DNA of 64,000 bases, taken from the NCBI GenBank assembly GCA_021780815.1, contig JAJXYC010000015.1:461796-525795 (forward strand), in the 5' to 3' direction. Both the position numbers and the translations under genes were made by a program. Source of the stretch: Bacteroidota bacterium (lineage in GTDB: Bacteria; Bacteroidota; Ignavibacteria; Kapaibacteriales; UBA2268). The notes beneath the pieces are model-generated. The model was not told the origin of the DNA and searched no databases. It saw nothing but the letters and a program-made list of their open reading frames with translations. This document shows, in pieces, positions 17,196 through 26,670 of the stretch. Positions within the stretch are counted from its first letter, which is position 1; the number at the start of each line of letters is the position of its first letter.

Positions 17196-18554
17196 TTAAT
17201 ATCCAAACTCTAATAAAGTTTGATAGATATCTTGTTTATAAATATTAGTCGAACGTCCATACCAATCATTATTCGGCACAAATAATAATGTCCCAAATGT
17301 TGAAGCATTAGTTATATCAAATTGTGAAGTAGATAAAACAGTTTCTTCCTCTGGGCGAAATCCGTTATCTACATCATGAACTTGAATAGTACAGGAAATT
17401 CTATAAAAAGAATTTGTAAAATTCATAGGGTCAATATCTAATATTTCGTACGGAATTTTAATTTTCACAACATAGCCACTATCGATTTTATTTGCCGCAA
17501 CCTTTATATGTGATGCTGAAACTTGTTGTAAAGAAGTTAAAATATCATTAGAAAATGTATTAACATAAGCAGGAATATCAACAAAATCACCCGGGAAAAT
17601 TTGAAAATTATAAACGCTTTTACTTAATTGATTTAATATAGTTAAATTTTTATCTTTAATTTGGTATCTTTGTAAAGTATCTCCAACATTTAAAGCATCG
17701 AACCACAGACTTACATAATCACCAGCACAAGAATCGCATTTTTTTACCACAACATTATCATCATACACTTTTATTTGGAAATACACATATTCTTGGTCAT
17801 AGGCAGAAGAAACTTCAAAGTTTGCATCTTTTGGTCCATCCCAATAATATGCTCCTTTGGTAACAAAATCAATATCGTCAACTTTCACAACATCTGAAAA
17901 TCCGTGATATATTAATCTTCCACGATTATAACAAGGAATTACATAATAAGAACGGCTATATTTTTCCATTCCTTTGGTATTTTCATAGATTTTTTCGCTA
18001 TTTTTCAAATTATAATAGTCATTTTTTTTGTCTATCGTATAAAAATCAAGTTTTTCAGAAGAATAATCATTTCTTAATATCAACGAACCATCAACTAATT
18101 GATACCCGTCCATTTTCCAATTTGCATTAGCAATTTTCTGTGTAACATAACACACACCATTTTTGATTGATGCTCCAACTTCCAGCGGTAAATCAATAAA
18201 TTGATAAGGGAACTCACCCACTTTAACAAAGTATCCATCAATATCAACAAACAAATCTAAATAAACAACATTTTTTTTCTCACCATTAATTCTATAAGTA
18301 AATGCTACATCCAGATTTCCATCACCTGAATAATCTCCTACATCCCAACCCCAGATTGTGGATTTATCTACATCTTGCAAAGATTTAGCTATATCTTGAA
18401 TCATTTCTTTATCAAAATATGTTTCCAACCTTTTAGCAAATTCGCCAAAGGTAATTCCTGATTGTGCTTTACTTCGGAAAGGAAAAACAAAAACTACAAA
18501 AATTATTGTTGCAATAATTAACTTAATATTTTTTTTATTTAAATAATAGGACAT
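17196..18554 (-). CDS. Secreted protein with CBM9-like domain
   Basis: The track ORF starts at 18626, inside the kinase gene. I prefer the ATG at 18552-18554, which gives 452 residues and a clean signal peptide (MSYYLNKKNIKLIIATIIFVVFVF..RSKAQS) and leaves a 28-base gap. The first half has VWGWDVGDYSGDGNLDVAFTYR-like wording, reminiscent of FG-GAP or calcium-binding repeats. The second half (YYWDGPKDANFEVSSAYDQEYVYFQIKVYDDNVV ... YVSLWFD) resembles the CBM9-like domain of surface proteins that bind sugars. It has no T9SS tail, so it is probably periplasmic or exported otherwise. Its place between a kinase and atpZ is conserved context I cannot explain. Confidence 0.65.
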   Translation of the reverse strand: MSYYLNKKNIKLIIATIIFVVFVFPFRSKAQSGITFGEFAKRLETYFDKEMIQDIAKSLQDVDKSTIWGWDVGDYSGDGNLDVAFTYRINGEKKNVVYLDLFVDIDGYFVKVGEFPYQFIDLPLEVGASIKNGVCYVTQKIANANWKMDGYQLVDGSLILRNDYSSEKLDFYTIDKKNDYYNLKNSEKIYENTKGMEKYSRSYYVIPCYNRGRLIYHGFSDVVKVDDIDFVTKGAYYWDGPKDANFEVSSAYDQEYVYFQIKVYDDNVVVKKCDSCAGDYVSLWFDALNVGDTLQRYQIKDKNLTILNQLSKSVYNFQIFPGDFVDIPAYVNTFSNDILTSLQQVSASHIKVAANKIDSGYVVKIKIPYEILDIDPMNFTNSFYRISCTIQVHDVDNGFRPEEETVLSTSQFDITNASTFGTLLFVPNNDWYGRSTNIYKQDIYQTLLEFGY

Positions 18555-18582
18555 ATCTTTTGGCGTCAAATTAACAAAACAA

Positions 18583-19572
18583 TTAAAGAAAAAGAATCTC
18601 TTTTTTAATTTTATCATAGTTATCATTCATTCTTGCACCGAGTTGCGAAACAACTTTTGCCGATAAATATGAAGCAAGTTTTCCAGCATAATAAGGGTCA
18701 TTTTTTTCAATGATACCATACAAAAAAGCTCCAGCAAACATATCGCCAGCACCGGTTGAATCTACTGCTTGTGTAGGAAATGCTTTAATATCTATAACTT
18801 CATTATTCCATTTAACGATTGAACCTTTGGCTCCTTTTGTAATAACAACATTTTCGACCGAACTAAACAATTTATCCTGAGCTTTTTCAATTGTGTTTTC
18901 TTTGGTAAATGAAAGTGCTTCATTTTCATTGCAGAAAAACAAATTAGCATCAGGGACAGCTTTGGCAACAGGTTCATAAAAATTTTCAGTAATAAATACA
19001 TCAGAAACACCAAATGCAATTTTTGTATTATGCTTTTTAGCAAATTCAATTGATTTAAAAACAGATTTTGTGCTATCGCTTTGAGAAAATTTATAACCCT
19101 CCAAATATATCCACTCAGATTTTACAATTACATCTTCAATTAAGTTTTTAGGAGAAAAAAATGCAGTTGCCCCTAAGGAAGTAAGCATAGTTCTTTCCGA
19201 ATCGGGAGCAATAAACACAAAGCATAATCCTGTTGGAGCATCATTACGAAATTCCGCAAATAGATGAATACCAAGTTCTTTAAACTCATCTGCATAAAAA
19301 TGTCCTAATTCATCATTTCCAAGGACAGTTTTATAAGCCGCTTTGCCACCTAATTGTGAAAAAGCAATAATAGAATTTGCCGCAGAACCTCCACTGCATC
19401 TATTAAAAGAATAATTTGTAAAGTATTTTTCTAATCTGGCTCGTTCTTCATTATCTATTAACCTCATTTCTCCTTTTTTCATTCCAAAATCAGACATCGT
19501 CTTTTCATCAATTCTATATTGAATATCTACTAAACCATTGCCTAAACCGCAAAGTTGAATTTCTTTGTTCAT
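18583..19572 (-). CDS. PfkB-family carbohydrate/nucleoside kinase (adenosine kinase-like)
   Basis: 329 residues from the ATG at 19570-19572. This start has AAAGGA a few bases upstream and avoids the 8-base overlap that the 19593 start would give. The N-terminal motif CGLGNGLVDI, the substrate motif RCSGGSAANSIIAFSQLGG and the C-terminal catalytic signature AVDSTGAGDMFAGAFLYG (Asp base in GAGD) define the PfkB family. The GNGLVDIQYRIDEKTM..GMKKGEMRLID opening resembles the bacterial adenosine kinase subgroup (cd01168-type), which phosphorylates adenosine to AMP. Ribokinase or another sugar kinase remains possible. It lies 13 bases after the aminopeptidase gene. Confidence 0.85.
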   Translation of the reverse strand: MNKEIQLCGLGNGLVDIQYRIDEKTMSDFGMKKGEMRLIDNEERARLEKYFTNYSFNRCSGGSAANSIIAFSQLGGKAAYKTVLGNDELGHFYADEFKELGIHLFAEFRNDAPTGLCFVFIAPDSERTMLTSLGATAFFSPKNLIEDVIVKSEWIYLEGYKFSQSDSTKSVFKSIEFAKKHNTKIAFGVSDVFITENFYEPVAKAVPDANLFFCNENEALSFTKENTIEKAQDKLFSSVENVVITKGAKGSIVKWNNEVIDIKAFPTQAVDSTGAGDMFAGAFLYGIIEKNDPYYAGKLASYLSAKVVSQLGARMNDNYDKIKKEILFL

Positions 19573-19585
19573 TTCAAATCCTTTT

Positions 19586-21709
19586 TTATTCAATTACAAC
19601 TAAATGATAATTTTCTTGTTCTGTGCCTTTGTCTATAAGAATATAATAATTACCAGCATTTAAATTGCTTGTTAGTATGCTAATTTCATAACTTGCATCA
19701 TTACTATTCAAATTTCCCGTAAATATATTATTTACAAGTTCACCGAGAACATTATATAAATTAATTTTAATTACATCATTGTTGTTATTAGTTATTTTAA
19801 ATTTTGCAATTTCTCCTTTGTGTATAGGATTAGGAAAGATTAAATTATCAGTTATTGAATTATGCAGTTCTTTAACTGATGTTACATTTGAAATTACTTC
19901 ACACAAAAGTTTATTCCGATTAATTGCAATTGAGTCAGGAGAAAACCCCAATTCATATTCAACTTGTTGATTTCGTTCCTTCATTAAAAAAGTTGTAGAA
20001 TCAATAAGTGAGCCATTTTTGAAAAATTGCAATTCAACTGGCGAAACAAAAATCAATGGCACATTATCTGCATTTTGAGTTTGATTAATATTAACTGTAA
20101 CTTTGCTATGTCCTGCTCCCCAATCTTGCACACTTGAAGTCATATCAATTTGAGGATGACCTGCCTTAGCAAGCCATTGGTTAAAGAAAATGTTAAAATC
20201 TATATTGCTATTCGGTAAAGATTGTTTAAAACTATTCATAAAATCAATACTTTCAAGACTTTTATATTTATACGTTTCTATCAAATTATGCAAAGCTAGC
20301 TTAAATTGGTCTTCACCAAGTTGTTCTCGTAACATATGATAGACCCAAGCGGCTTTATTGTATTCAAGCAAACTAATAGGATAAGTAAAAATACTTTGAG
20401 AAGGTTCACCATAAATAGGCATACCAAATAAAGCTTGTTCTTGAAAATACTTTTGCGATAAACTATTCATATAGGCATAATAAGATTCTTTTCCAAATTG
20501 ACTTTCTTCCCATAACGCTTCACACCAAGAGGCGCCCCCTTCATTAATCCAAATATCAAGCCAAGTTGCACAAGTAATCAAATCACCCAACCATTGATGT
20601 GATAATTCGTGGGCAATTCCCGTTTCGTAATAACCTCTTAACCAAACTCTGTTGATTGTTGTCATTGTTTGGTGTTCCATACCACCAAAACTAAAAGGTT
20701 GAACTGCGGTCATTCCATATTTTTCATAAGGATATTCACCAAAATAATTAGCATAAACTTTAATCATTTCTGGAACTTTTTGAAATGAATATTGTGCATT
20801 ATATGCACCTCCATTTGTTGTATCACTTGTCCAATCCTGGTCCCAAACATCATATTCAATTGGGACAACTTCATTCGTATCTGTTATTTTTTTATATTGG
20901 GCATATTCTTTTCTAAATTTTGAAGCATTCATAACCATCAAATACGTAGACATTGGGTGCTGAGATACAAATGAATAATAAACTGAATCAACTATAATTT
21001 TTGTATCAACTAATAAACCATTAGAAGAAGCATTATAATATTTGGGTAATTTTACTCTCATACTCACCATTGCCTTGTCAAAAGGACTATCATTGCATGG
21101 CACCCATTTGTGGGCATCTTTTGGCTCACTCATTGTATAAGCTAATCTTTCCGGCACAAATATAGAGTCATATTTTGGCGGAGGTCCTTGTCCAACATAT
21201 AATCCTTTGGGATAGAGATAAAGGCCTACTTGGTCTTGACCAATATATGTATAAAAAATCACAATGTTTACTGTATCCCCTTGAAATTTTGTATCAAGCA
21301 ATGATATGGTAAACATCTTTGAATCTTGCACAAAATTTAATTTGAAGTCTTGCTCTTTTAACTTTACTGAATCTATTAATAAATTTTCTGCATCAAATTG
21401 CAAATCATTTGCAACACTATCTGTTATAACTAATTTTACTGAATTACTCCCTGAAAATTTTCTATAACTACCTGTTGTATATTGACTTGCCATAATATTA
21501 TACCAGTCTAAATATATATCATAGTTCAATACATCATAATTCCTTTTAACTAATGCAGACCCAAGTTGTAGATCTTGTAGTTCATTTTTAATTTTTGCCC
21601 CTGTCATTAAACTTTTACTTTCAAAGGGCATACCCGGTACTAAATAGTCAGGTATTTGTGAATAGGAAATATAAATTGCACAAATTAGTATAACAATAAC
21701 TTTTTTCAT
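19586..21709 (-). CDS. M1-family metallo-aminopeptidase with T9SS sorting domain
   Basis: 707 residues. Signal peptide MKKVIVILICAIYISYSQ. The M1 exopeptidase motif appears as FGGMEHQTMT (342-346; GxMEN is usual, so the last residue is His). The zinc site is HELSHQW (H367, E368, H371) with E390 in WINEGGASW, the standard HExxH-x18-E spacing. After a beta domain, residues of about 625-707 form a type A T9SS C-terminal domain (LIFPNPIHKGEIAKFKI ... LNAGNYYILI). The enzyme is therefore probably carried across the outer membrane and kept on the surface or released, where it trims peptides. First gene of the long minus-strand run; a -7 element lies 41 bases upstream. Confidence 0.92.
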   Translation of the reverse strand: MKKVIVILICAIYISYSQIPDYLVPGMPFESKSLMTGAKIKNELQDLQLGSALVKRNYDVLNYDIYLDWYNIMASQYTTGSYRKFSGSNSVKLVITDSVANDLQFDAENLLIDSVKLKEQDFKLNFVQDSKMFTISLLDTKFQGDTVNIVIFYTYIGQDQVGLYLYPKGLYVGQGPPPKYDSIFVPERLAYTMSEPKDAHKWVPCNDSPFDKAMVSMRVKLPKYYNASSNGLLVDTKIIVDSVYYSFVSQHPMSTYLMVMNASKFRKEYAQYKKITDTNEVVPIEYDVWDQDWTSDTTNGGAYNAQYSFQKVPEMIKVYANYFGEYPYEKYGMTAVQPFSFGGMEHQTMTTINRVWLRGYYETGIAHELSHQWLGDLITCATWLDIWINEGGASWCEALWEESQFGKESYYAYMNSLSQKYFQEQALFGMPIYGEPSQSIFTYPISLLEYNKAAWVYHMLREQLGEDQFKLALHNLIETYKYKSLESIDFMNSFKQSLPNSNIDFNIFFNQWLAKAGHPQIDMTSSVQDWGAGHSKVTVNINQTQNADNVPLIFVSPVELQFFKNGSLIDSTTFLMKERNQQVEYELGFSPDSIAINRNKLLCEVISNVTSVKELHNSITDNLIFPNPIHKGEIAKFKITNNNNDVIKINLYNVLGELVNNIFTGNLNSNDASYEISILTSNLNAGNYYILIDKGTEQENYHLVVIE

Positions 21710-21750
21710 TATAATGGTAATGTATTTTTATTATAAATTTTTTATTTCTA

Positions 21751-21758
21751 CAAAATTA
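21751..21758 (-). promoter_or_regulatory. TAnnTTTG -7 element upstream of the aminopeptidase-atp run
   Basis: Minus-strand TAATTTTG followed by TAGAAATAA, 41 bases before the M1 start. A possible -33 TTG lies 23 bases further upstream (complement of CAA at 21782-21784). It may drive the whole run to atpG, though internal promoters are likely. Confidence 0.5.
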
Positions 21759-21811
21759 TACATTTTCTGTAAACAAATCTACAATGGTTAATTAATAGTA
21801 AATAAATTTGT

Positions 21812-23758
21812 TTAAGTTCTACCAAATTGCTTATCTAAATCTTTTAAAGATATTTCCAAAACAATAGGTCGTCCGTGTGGACAAACGTAAGGAATTTTAC
21901 AATTAAATAAATCAATTACAAGTTGCTTCATTTTTTCGCTTGTTAATCTTTCACCAGTTTTAATTGCAGATTTGCAACTATAAGTAGCAATTATTTTATC
22001 TCTTTTAGTCGTTTGTTTAACTTGCAGATTAATCAAATAGTCTTCTAAAATATCAGATAATACTTCGGCTTCTTTACCTAATGCAACATCTTTGGGTATT
22101 GCAAACATCTTCACTGTATTCGGTTGAATTATTTCATATTTAAAACCTATTTTTTCAATATCTTCTTTAATTTCATTAAGCAAGGCAATATAAGCAATTT
22201 TAAATTGTATTTCAACTGGAAAAATTAATTCTTGATTGTTAGATAAAAGTGAACTAAAAGATTCCGAAACCCTTTCAAAAATTACTCTTTCGTGAGCATT
22301 ATGTTGGTCCACAATTATCATCCCGTCTTCAACTTGCACAATAATATATTTATTATGTAATTGAAAATAGTTTGCAAAAGGCAAATCTTTTTTAATTTCT
22401 TCAATTGATTGTTTGTGCGTTGTTATAAATAAAACATTAGTCAATTCATTAGAACTTGCCTCACTTGGTTTTAATAATTTATTCTCCAATAATTTATTAA
22501 AATTATCGGAGTTAAAGTTTCTTGGATTAAATTCATCTTGTTTGTACGGAATAAAATAATTATCCTTAAAGGGACCTTCTTTTTTTGGTAAACCAAAATC
22601 ACGATGAGGTGGCGAAAAGTTAGGTAAAGCAATCTTTTGCGAAGAGATAATTTCACCTGTAACTTGGTTGATTAACAATGATTCGTTGTTATTTGTTTCG
22701 TCAGTAATCCTTACAAAAGGTGAGTCAATAGTTCTACCATTGATTTCAACGCTTGTCATCAAATTATTATCAGCAAGCACTAAAGAAACTGCTTTACGCA
22801 AAGTATTATAAACATAGTTTTCATTATCGAACTTTACTTCGTTTTTCTGTGGATGAATATTTACATCAATCCTTTCAGGGTTTATTTCAAGGTTCAAAAC
22901 AAAAACAGGCTTATATTTTTTTTCAAGGAGATGCTCAAATGCAGAAAAAATAGCAAAAGAAAGATTTCTAGATTCAATAGGTCTTCTATTAACAAATAAG
23001 TACTGTCCTGAGTTATTAGGTTTTGCAAGAGAAGGTTTACCGATATAACCCGAAATTTTCATTAATTCATTTTGATAGTTTAATTCCATAAATCCATCTT
23101 TAGAAGAAGAACCTAATATATGCTCTAATCTTTCTTTTAAAGAACTTGGTTTCACATCGAAAATTAATGTGTCATCATTATAAAAAGTAAATCGTAAATC
23201 AGGATGTGCTAATGAAAATCGAATTAAAGTATCGCTGATATATCGTATTTCGGTTAATTTAGACTTTAAAAATTTTTTTCTCGCTGGTACATTATAAAAC
23301 AAATTCCTTACAAAAACTTGCGTCCCCTGTTCTTGATTAAATGGCTCAATAGATTGCTGTTTCATAGGCTCAGAAATTAATTTCCAACCGTGTGCTTCAT
23401 TTTTCAAACGAGTCCTAATTTCTAAATCTGCAACAGAAGAAATAGAAGCTAACGCCTCACCTCGAAAACCGAATGTAAGAATATTTTCTAAATCTTCTTG
23501 TGTCTTAATTTTGCTTGTAGCATGCCTTTTGATTGCAATTTCTAAATCTGCACGACTCATTCCAAAGCCATTATCTATAACTGAAATTAATTGCTTCCCA
23601 CCATCTTGAATAATTACAGCAATTTCTGTCGCTGTGCTATCCAACGAATTTTCTACTAATTCTTTTACTACTGATTCTGGACGCTGGACAACTTCTCCTG
23701 CCGCTATTTGATTTGCTATATAATCTGGTAAAATCGCTATTCGTGAACCTATTTCCAT
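21812..23758 (-). CDS. mutL: DNA mismatch repair protein MutL
   Basis: 648 residues. The N-terminal GHKL ATPase has VKELVENSLDS, DNGFGM and TFGFRGEALASI. The C-terminal dimerisation/endonuclease domain has IIVDQHNAHERVIFE, SCKSAIKTGERL and YVCPHGRPIV, so the metal-binding nicking site is largely kept. The usual DQHA(x)2E(x)4E motif reads DQHN here, an Ala to Asn change at a non-ligand position. MutL links mismatch recognition by MutS to strand removal. It stands alone; its upstream region is shared with the divergent gene at 23889. Confidence 0.96.
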   Translation of the reverse strand: MEIGSRIAILPDYIANQIAAGEVVQRPESVVKELVENSLDSTATEIAVIIQDGGKQLISVIDNGFGMSRADLEIAIKRHATSKIKTQEDLENILTFGFRGEALASISSVADLEIRTRLKNEAHGWKLISEPMKQQSIEPFNQEQGTQVFVRNLFYNVPARKKFLKSKLTEIRYISDTLIRFSLAHPDLRFTFYNDDTLIFDVKPSSLKERLEHILGSSSKDGFMELNYQNELMKISGYIGKPSLAKPNNSGQYLFVNRRPIESRNLSFAIFSAFEHLLEKKYKPVFVLNLEINPERIDVNIHPQKNEVKFDNENYVYNTLRKAVSLVLADNNLMTSVEINGRTIDSPFVRITDETNNNESLLINQVTGEIISSQKIALPNFSPPHRDFGLPKKEGPFKDNYFIPYKQDEFNPRNFNSDNFNKLLENKLLKPSEASSNELTNVLFITTHKQSIEEIKKDLPFANYFQLHNKYIIVQVEDGMIIVDQHNAHERVIFERVSESFSSLLSNNQELIFPVEIQFKIAYIALLNEIKEDIEKIGFKYEIIQPNTVKMFAIPKDVALGKEAEVLSDILEDYLINLQVKQTTKRDKIIATYSCKSAIKTGERLTSEKMKQLVIDLFNCKIPYVCPHGRPIVLEISLKDLDKQFGRT

Positions 23759-23817
23759 CTAAAATCCAACATCAAATAATGAGTAAATGTTTAAACATTT
23801 TTAGACGTTTATTCTAT

Positions 23818-23825
23818 TATTTTTG
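23818..23825 (+). promoter_or_regulatory. TAnnTTTG -7 element upstream of the 169-aa gene
   Basis: TATTTTTG, 63 bases before the ATG at 23889, in the divergent mutL intergenic region. No convincing -33 element. Confidence 0.35.
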
Positions 23826-23888
23826 TGAAAAAGTTTTTAATTGTTAAATTACAAATTGTAAATTGTTAAATTATCTACAGAATAAATT

Positions 23889-24398
23889 ATGAATATCACT
23901 GAAACAAAAAAGTATAAATATTTTATAAATTTAACAACAGGAATTGAGGCATTTCAAGATTTACCACTTGTTGTTGACGAGGTTTCTTTCATAAGAATTC
24001 AATCCAGCCATATCGAAAGATCTGCTTTTGATGATTTGCTTTATATATTAGATGATAACCTGCTTATTCATTTAGCATTAGGCTACACTTGTGTGATAAT
24101 TGATTATGGTGCTCGTTCCAACACATCTAAAGTAACACGAATTGGATTAGAATGGATTCGGTTTTATCTTAATCGTGTTTGGTTTAACAAATTTTCCGAT
24201 GCATTTATTAATAATATGAATATTACCGAAAGATTTACTGATATTAGTTTTACAATAGAACCTAAAACTCGCAAACGAATCTCGTATTTTAGAAAATTCT
24301 TAAAAACAGATAAATTGAAATTAATTGGATTATCAAAAGCCACTTTTAACGATGGAAAGAATAAATACTTTGAGACCATTATGAAAGAACTTGTCTAA
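23889..24398 (+). CDS. Unrecognised protein (169 aa)
   Basis: I do not recognise a family. The protein has no signal peptide and no strong membrane helix. It is mixed alpha/beta with a basic C-terminal third (KTRKRISYFRKFLKTDKLKLIGL). The middle segment LIHLALGYTCVIIDYGARSNTSKVTRIGLEWIRFYLNRVWF is the most structured-looking part. Base composition matches its neighbours, and the long open frame plus an upstream -7 element argue that it is real. It is followed after 79 bases by a PAS/kinase-like gene in the same direction, so the pair may act together, but no function can be assigned. Confidence 0.7.
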   Translation: MNITETKKYKYFINLTTGIEAFQDLPLVVDEVSFIRIQSSHIERSAFDDLLYILDDNLLIHLALGYTCVIIDYGARSNTSKVTRIGLEWIRFYLNRVWFNKFSDAFINNMNITERFTDISFTIEPKTRKRISYFRKFLKTDKLKLIGLSKATFNDGKNKYFETIMKELV

Positions 24399-24477
24399 CA
24401 ATGCTTTTAAAACTTTATAATTTCGGCATAAAAGTTGATAGTATTTTCAGAAATAATATATATAATTGCTTGATGAA

Positions 24478-25776
24478 ATGAACATTATTGCCGAGAAAAT
24501 TGAACAATATCTAATCTCAGATACTACTGAAATAAACAGTCTAGAAGACATTCTTGAATTGATTTTTTTAGTAATTGACGATTTACCATTTGGTGTTTCA
24601 ATCAACCGTATAATGATTAACCAATTTGGCGAACCTTCCGATTATAAATTTTTATATGTAAATAAAGAGATAGAGAAATTTTTCAATAAATCTCGCAGTG
24701 AATTGATTGGTAAAAGATATTCTGACTTTTTTGAAATTACTGAACAAGAAAAAAAAGAAATTAAGCAATACGGTCGCATCTCACTAAAAGGCGGAACTTA
24801 CCGCTTTGAAGTATTAGACGAAGTCAAAGATCAATGGTTCCAATATGTTATTTTTTCTCCTTTAAAAGAAATTTTCGTCATTACTTTAATAGATGTAACT
24901 GATAATAAAAAATTGCAGTTAAATTTTGCTGAAATTATTAAAAATTTGGAAACCCAGTTAATCTCACGTACAACGAGATTACAAGAAACAATCGAATCTT
25001 TACAAATCGAAATTTCAGAAAGAAAATTCGTCGAACAACAATTATTGGAAGCACGTGAAGAATTGCAAGTATTATTAAAAAATGAACAAAAAATTAGAGA
25101 ATTAAAAGAGAAATTCTTGAATATTTTAGTAAAAGAATTCCGAGACCCACTCACTGTAATAAAAACTTCAGTAGATTTATTAAAGATTATCCAAAAACGG
25201 AGCAAAGTGGAAATGAGTACGGAAATCTTTGATAGAATGGAAAAATCAATAAATTTATTGGTGGATTCTATGGAAAATGTCCATCTAATAGCCGAAGAAG
25301 AAATTAAAACCAATATTGACATTTATGAATTTGATTTAATAAGTGCTTGCAATGAAGTAATTGAAGATGTGAAAGCTTTTGATGAATACCAACACCAAAT
25401 TTATTTTAAACATAATTTGCCAACTTTAAAATGTAATACCGATAAAATAATTATACAAGCCATTTTGAGAATTTTACTAAAAAATGCCTGTCAATACTCA
25501 TCTCCCGATAAACCTGTAATTTTAGAAATTGCCTTTGTAGATGCATTTTTGCATCTCAAAGTTCAAGATTTTGGAGTTGGAATCCCTGATAATGAATTAC
25601 CTCTAATTTTTGAACCTCTCTACCGTGCCTCAAATGCGGCGAATATATTTGGAAGTGGTTTAGGGCTTTCTATTGTAAGAAAATATGTAGAAATGCTAAA
25701 TGCTGATGTACACATAATTTCAAAGGTAGAAGAAGGCAGTCAATTTATTATTGCATTAGAAAAAGATAATTGCTAA
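24478..25776 (+). CDS. PAS/HATPase kinase-like protein lacking the phosphoacceptor His
   Basis: 432 residues from ATG 24478 (the track uses an upstream TTG). PAS-like domain at about 25-145 (GVSINRIMINQFGEP..YVNKEIEKFFNKSRSELIGKRYSDFFE). A long coiled coil follows at about 150-210. The HisKA-like segment reads KEKFLNILVKEFRDPLTVIKTSVDLL: the H-box pattern SHELRTPL aligns as VKEFRDPL, with Lys (codon 25132-25134) where His should be. The ATPase domain looks intact: N box ILLKNACQYS, G1 VQDFGVGIP, F box LIFEPLYR, G2 GSGLGLSIV. It cannot autophosphorylate in the normal way and may act as a pseudokinase, an allosteric partner, or on another acceptor. No membrane segment. No response regulator is adjacent. 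Confidence 0.85.
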   Translation: MNIIAEKIEQYLISDTTEINSLEDILELIFLVIDDLPFGVSINRIMINQFGEPSDYKFLYVNKEIEKFFNKSRSELIGKRYSDFFEITEQEKKEIKQYGRISLKGGTYRFEVLDEVKDQWFQYVIFSPLKEIFVITLIDVTDNKKLQLNFAEIIKNLETQLISRTTRLQETIESLQIEISERKFVEQQLLEAREELQVLLKNEQKIRELKEKFLNILVKEFRDPLTVIKTSVDLLKIIQKRSKVEMSTEIFDRMEKSINLLVDSMENVHLIAEEEIKTNIDIYEFDLISACNEVIEDVKAFDEYQHQIYFKHNLPTLKCNTDKIIIQAILRILLKNACQYSSPDKPVILEIAFVDAFLHLKVQDFGVGIPDNELPLIFEPLYRASNAANIFGSGLGLSIVRKYVEMLNADVHIISKVEEGSQFIIALEKDNC

Positions 25777-25801
25777 AAATACATTTTCGTCCAAAGTTGC
25801 A

Positions 25802-25809
25802 TAATTTTG
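25802..25809 (+). promoter_or_regulatory. TAnnTTTG -7 element upstream of the UDG gene
   Basis: TAATTTTG, 27 bases before ATG 25837. The TTG that the ORF track uses as the start (25807) is the end of this element, which argues for the later ATG. Confidence 0.45.
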
Positions 25810-25836
25810 TATTTTAGTGATGATACACTTTTAAAA

Positions 25837-26649
25837 ATGCAACCTAAAAATTTAAAAGATTCTATTCTAGATTTTTTCTTAAATCTACAACAAGATGAAG
25901 GTGAATATCTGCCTTTTCAATTTGATAATTTTCAAAGTAATATTACTTATGAAAAAAATCTATTTACTAACCTAATCCCTCAACAAAATTCAAATTTAAA
26001 TGATGCTTTTTTCAATAATATAAAAAGAACTGAGGAGTCAGATTTGCAAAGTATCCCAAACCAAGAAGATGACTGGAAAAATGCAAAAACATTAGATGAA
26101 CTTTATAATAAAATTCATACTTGCAAAAAATGCAAATTTGGAAATACACGTAAAAATTTTGTTTTTGGCTCTGGTAATAACAATGCAAAGTTGATGTTAG
26201 TTGGAGAAGCACCAGGCGCCGATGAAGATGAACAAGGTGAACCTTTTGTTGGACGAGCAGGACAACTATTGACCAAAATAATAGAATCAATTAATTTCAC
26301 GAGGGAGGAAATTTATATTGCTAACATTGTCAAATGTAGACCCCCTGAAAACAAAACTCCGACAGAAGACGAATATAAAGATTGCCTACCCTATCTTTTA
26401 AAACAAATTAATTTAATTAAACCAAAATTTATTTTAACTTTGGGTGCTGTACCTTTAAAAGCCTTAATGGGAAACGATTGGCAAATTAGCAAATGTCGTG
26501 GGAAAGTTTATGATTATAATGGTATTACTTTAATTCCAACTTTTCACCCCGCATATTTATTACGCAATCCAAATGCTAAAAAAGATGTATGGGAAGATGT
26601 AAAATTACTTAGAAAACTCTTTGATGAACAAATTATAGATACATTATAA
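25837..26649 (+). CDS. Type 4 (Fe-S) uracil-DNA glycosylase
   Basis: 270 residues from ATG 25837. The track ORF begins at a TTG inside the predicted promoter. The core is family 4 UDG: motif 1 [20 protein letters not shown] and motif 2 HPAYLLRN, with four cluster cysteines, C96-x2-C99 (CKKC) and C167 and C183 ([14 protein letters not shown]), to bind [4Fe-4S]. The enzyme removes uracil from DNA to start base-excision repair. About 90 residues before the CKKC motif are extra, acidic and of no recognised family; N-terminal extensions occur in bacterial members. It is followed 21 bases later by ddl. Confidence 0.92.
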   Translation: MQPKNLKDSILDFFLNLQQDEGEYLPFQFDNFQSNITYEKNLFTNLIPQQNSNLNDAFFNNIKRTEESDLQSIPNQEDDWKNAKTLDELYNKIHTCKKCKFGNTRKNFVFGSGNNNAKLMLVGEAPGADEDEQGEPFVGRAGQLLTKIIESINFTREEIYIANIVKCRPPENKTPTEDEYKDCLPYLLKQINLIKPKFILTLGAVPLKALMGNDWQISKCRGKVYDYNGITLIPTFHPAYLLRNPNAKKDVWEDVKLLRKLFDEQIIDTL

Positions 26650-26670
26650 ATTTAAAATTATTAAAACTAT

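Noticed and set aside
18555-18626. Upstream start of the CBM9-like gene in the ORF track
   Set aside because: It overlaps the PfkB kinase gene by 44 bases and puts 24 Phe/Lys-rich residues before a normal signal peptide.
25807-25836. TTG start for the uracil-DNA glycosylase
   Set aside because: The TTG is part of a TAATTTTG -7 element, and a good ATG follows 30 bases later.
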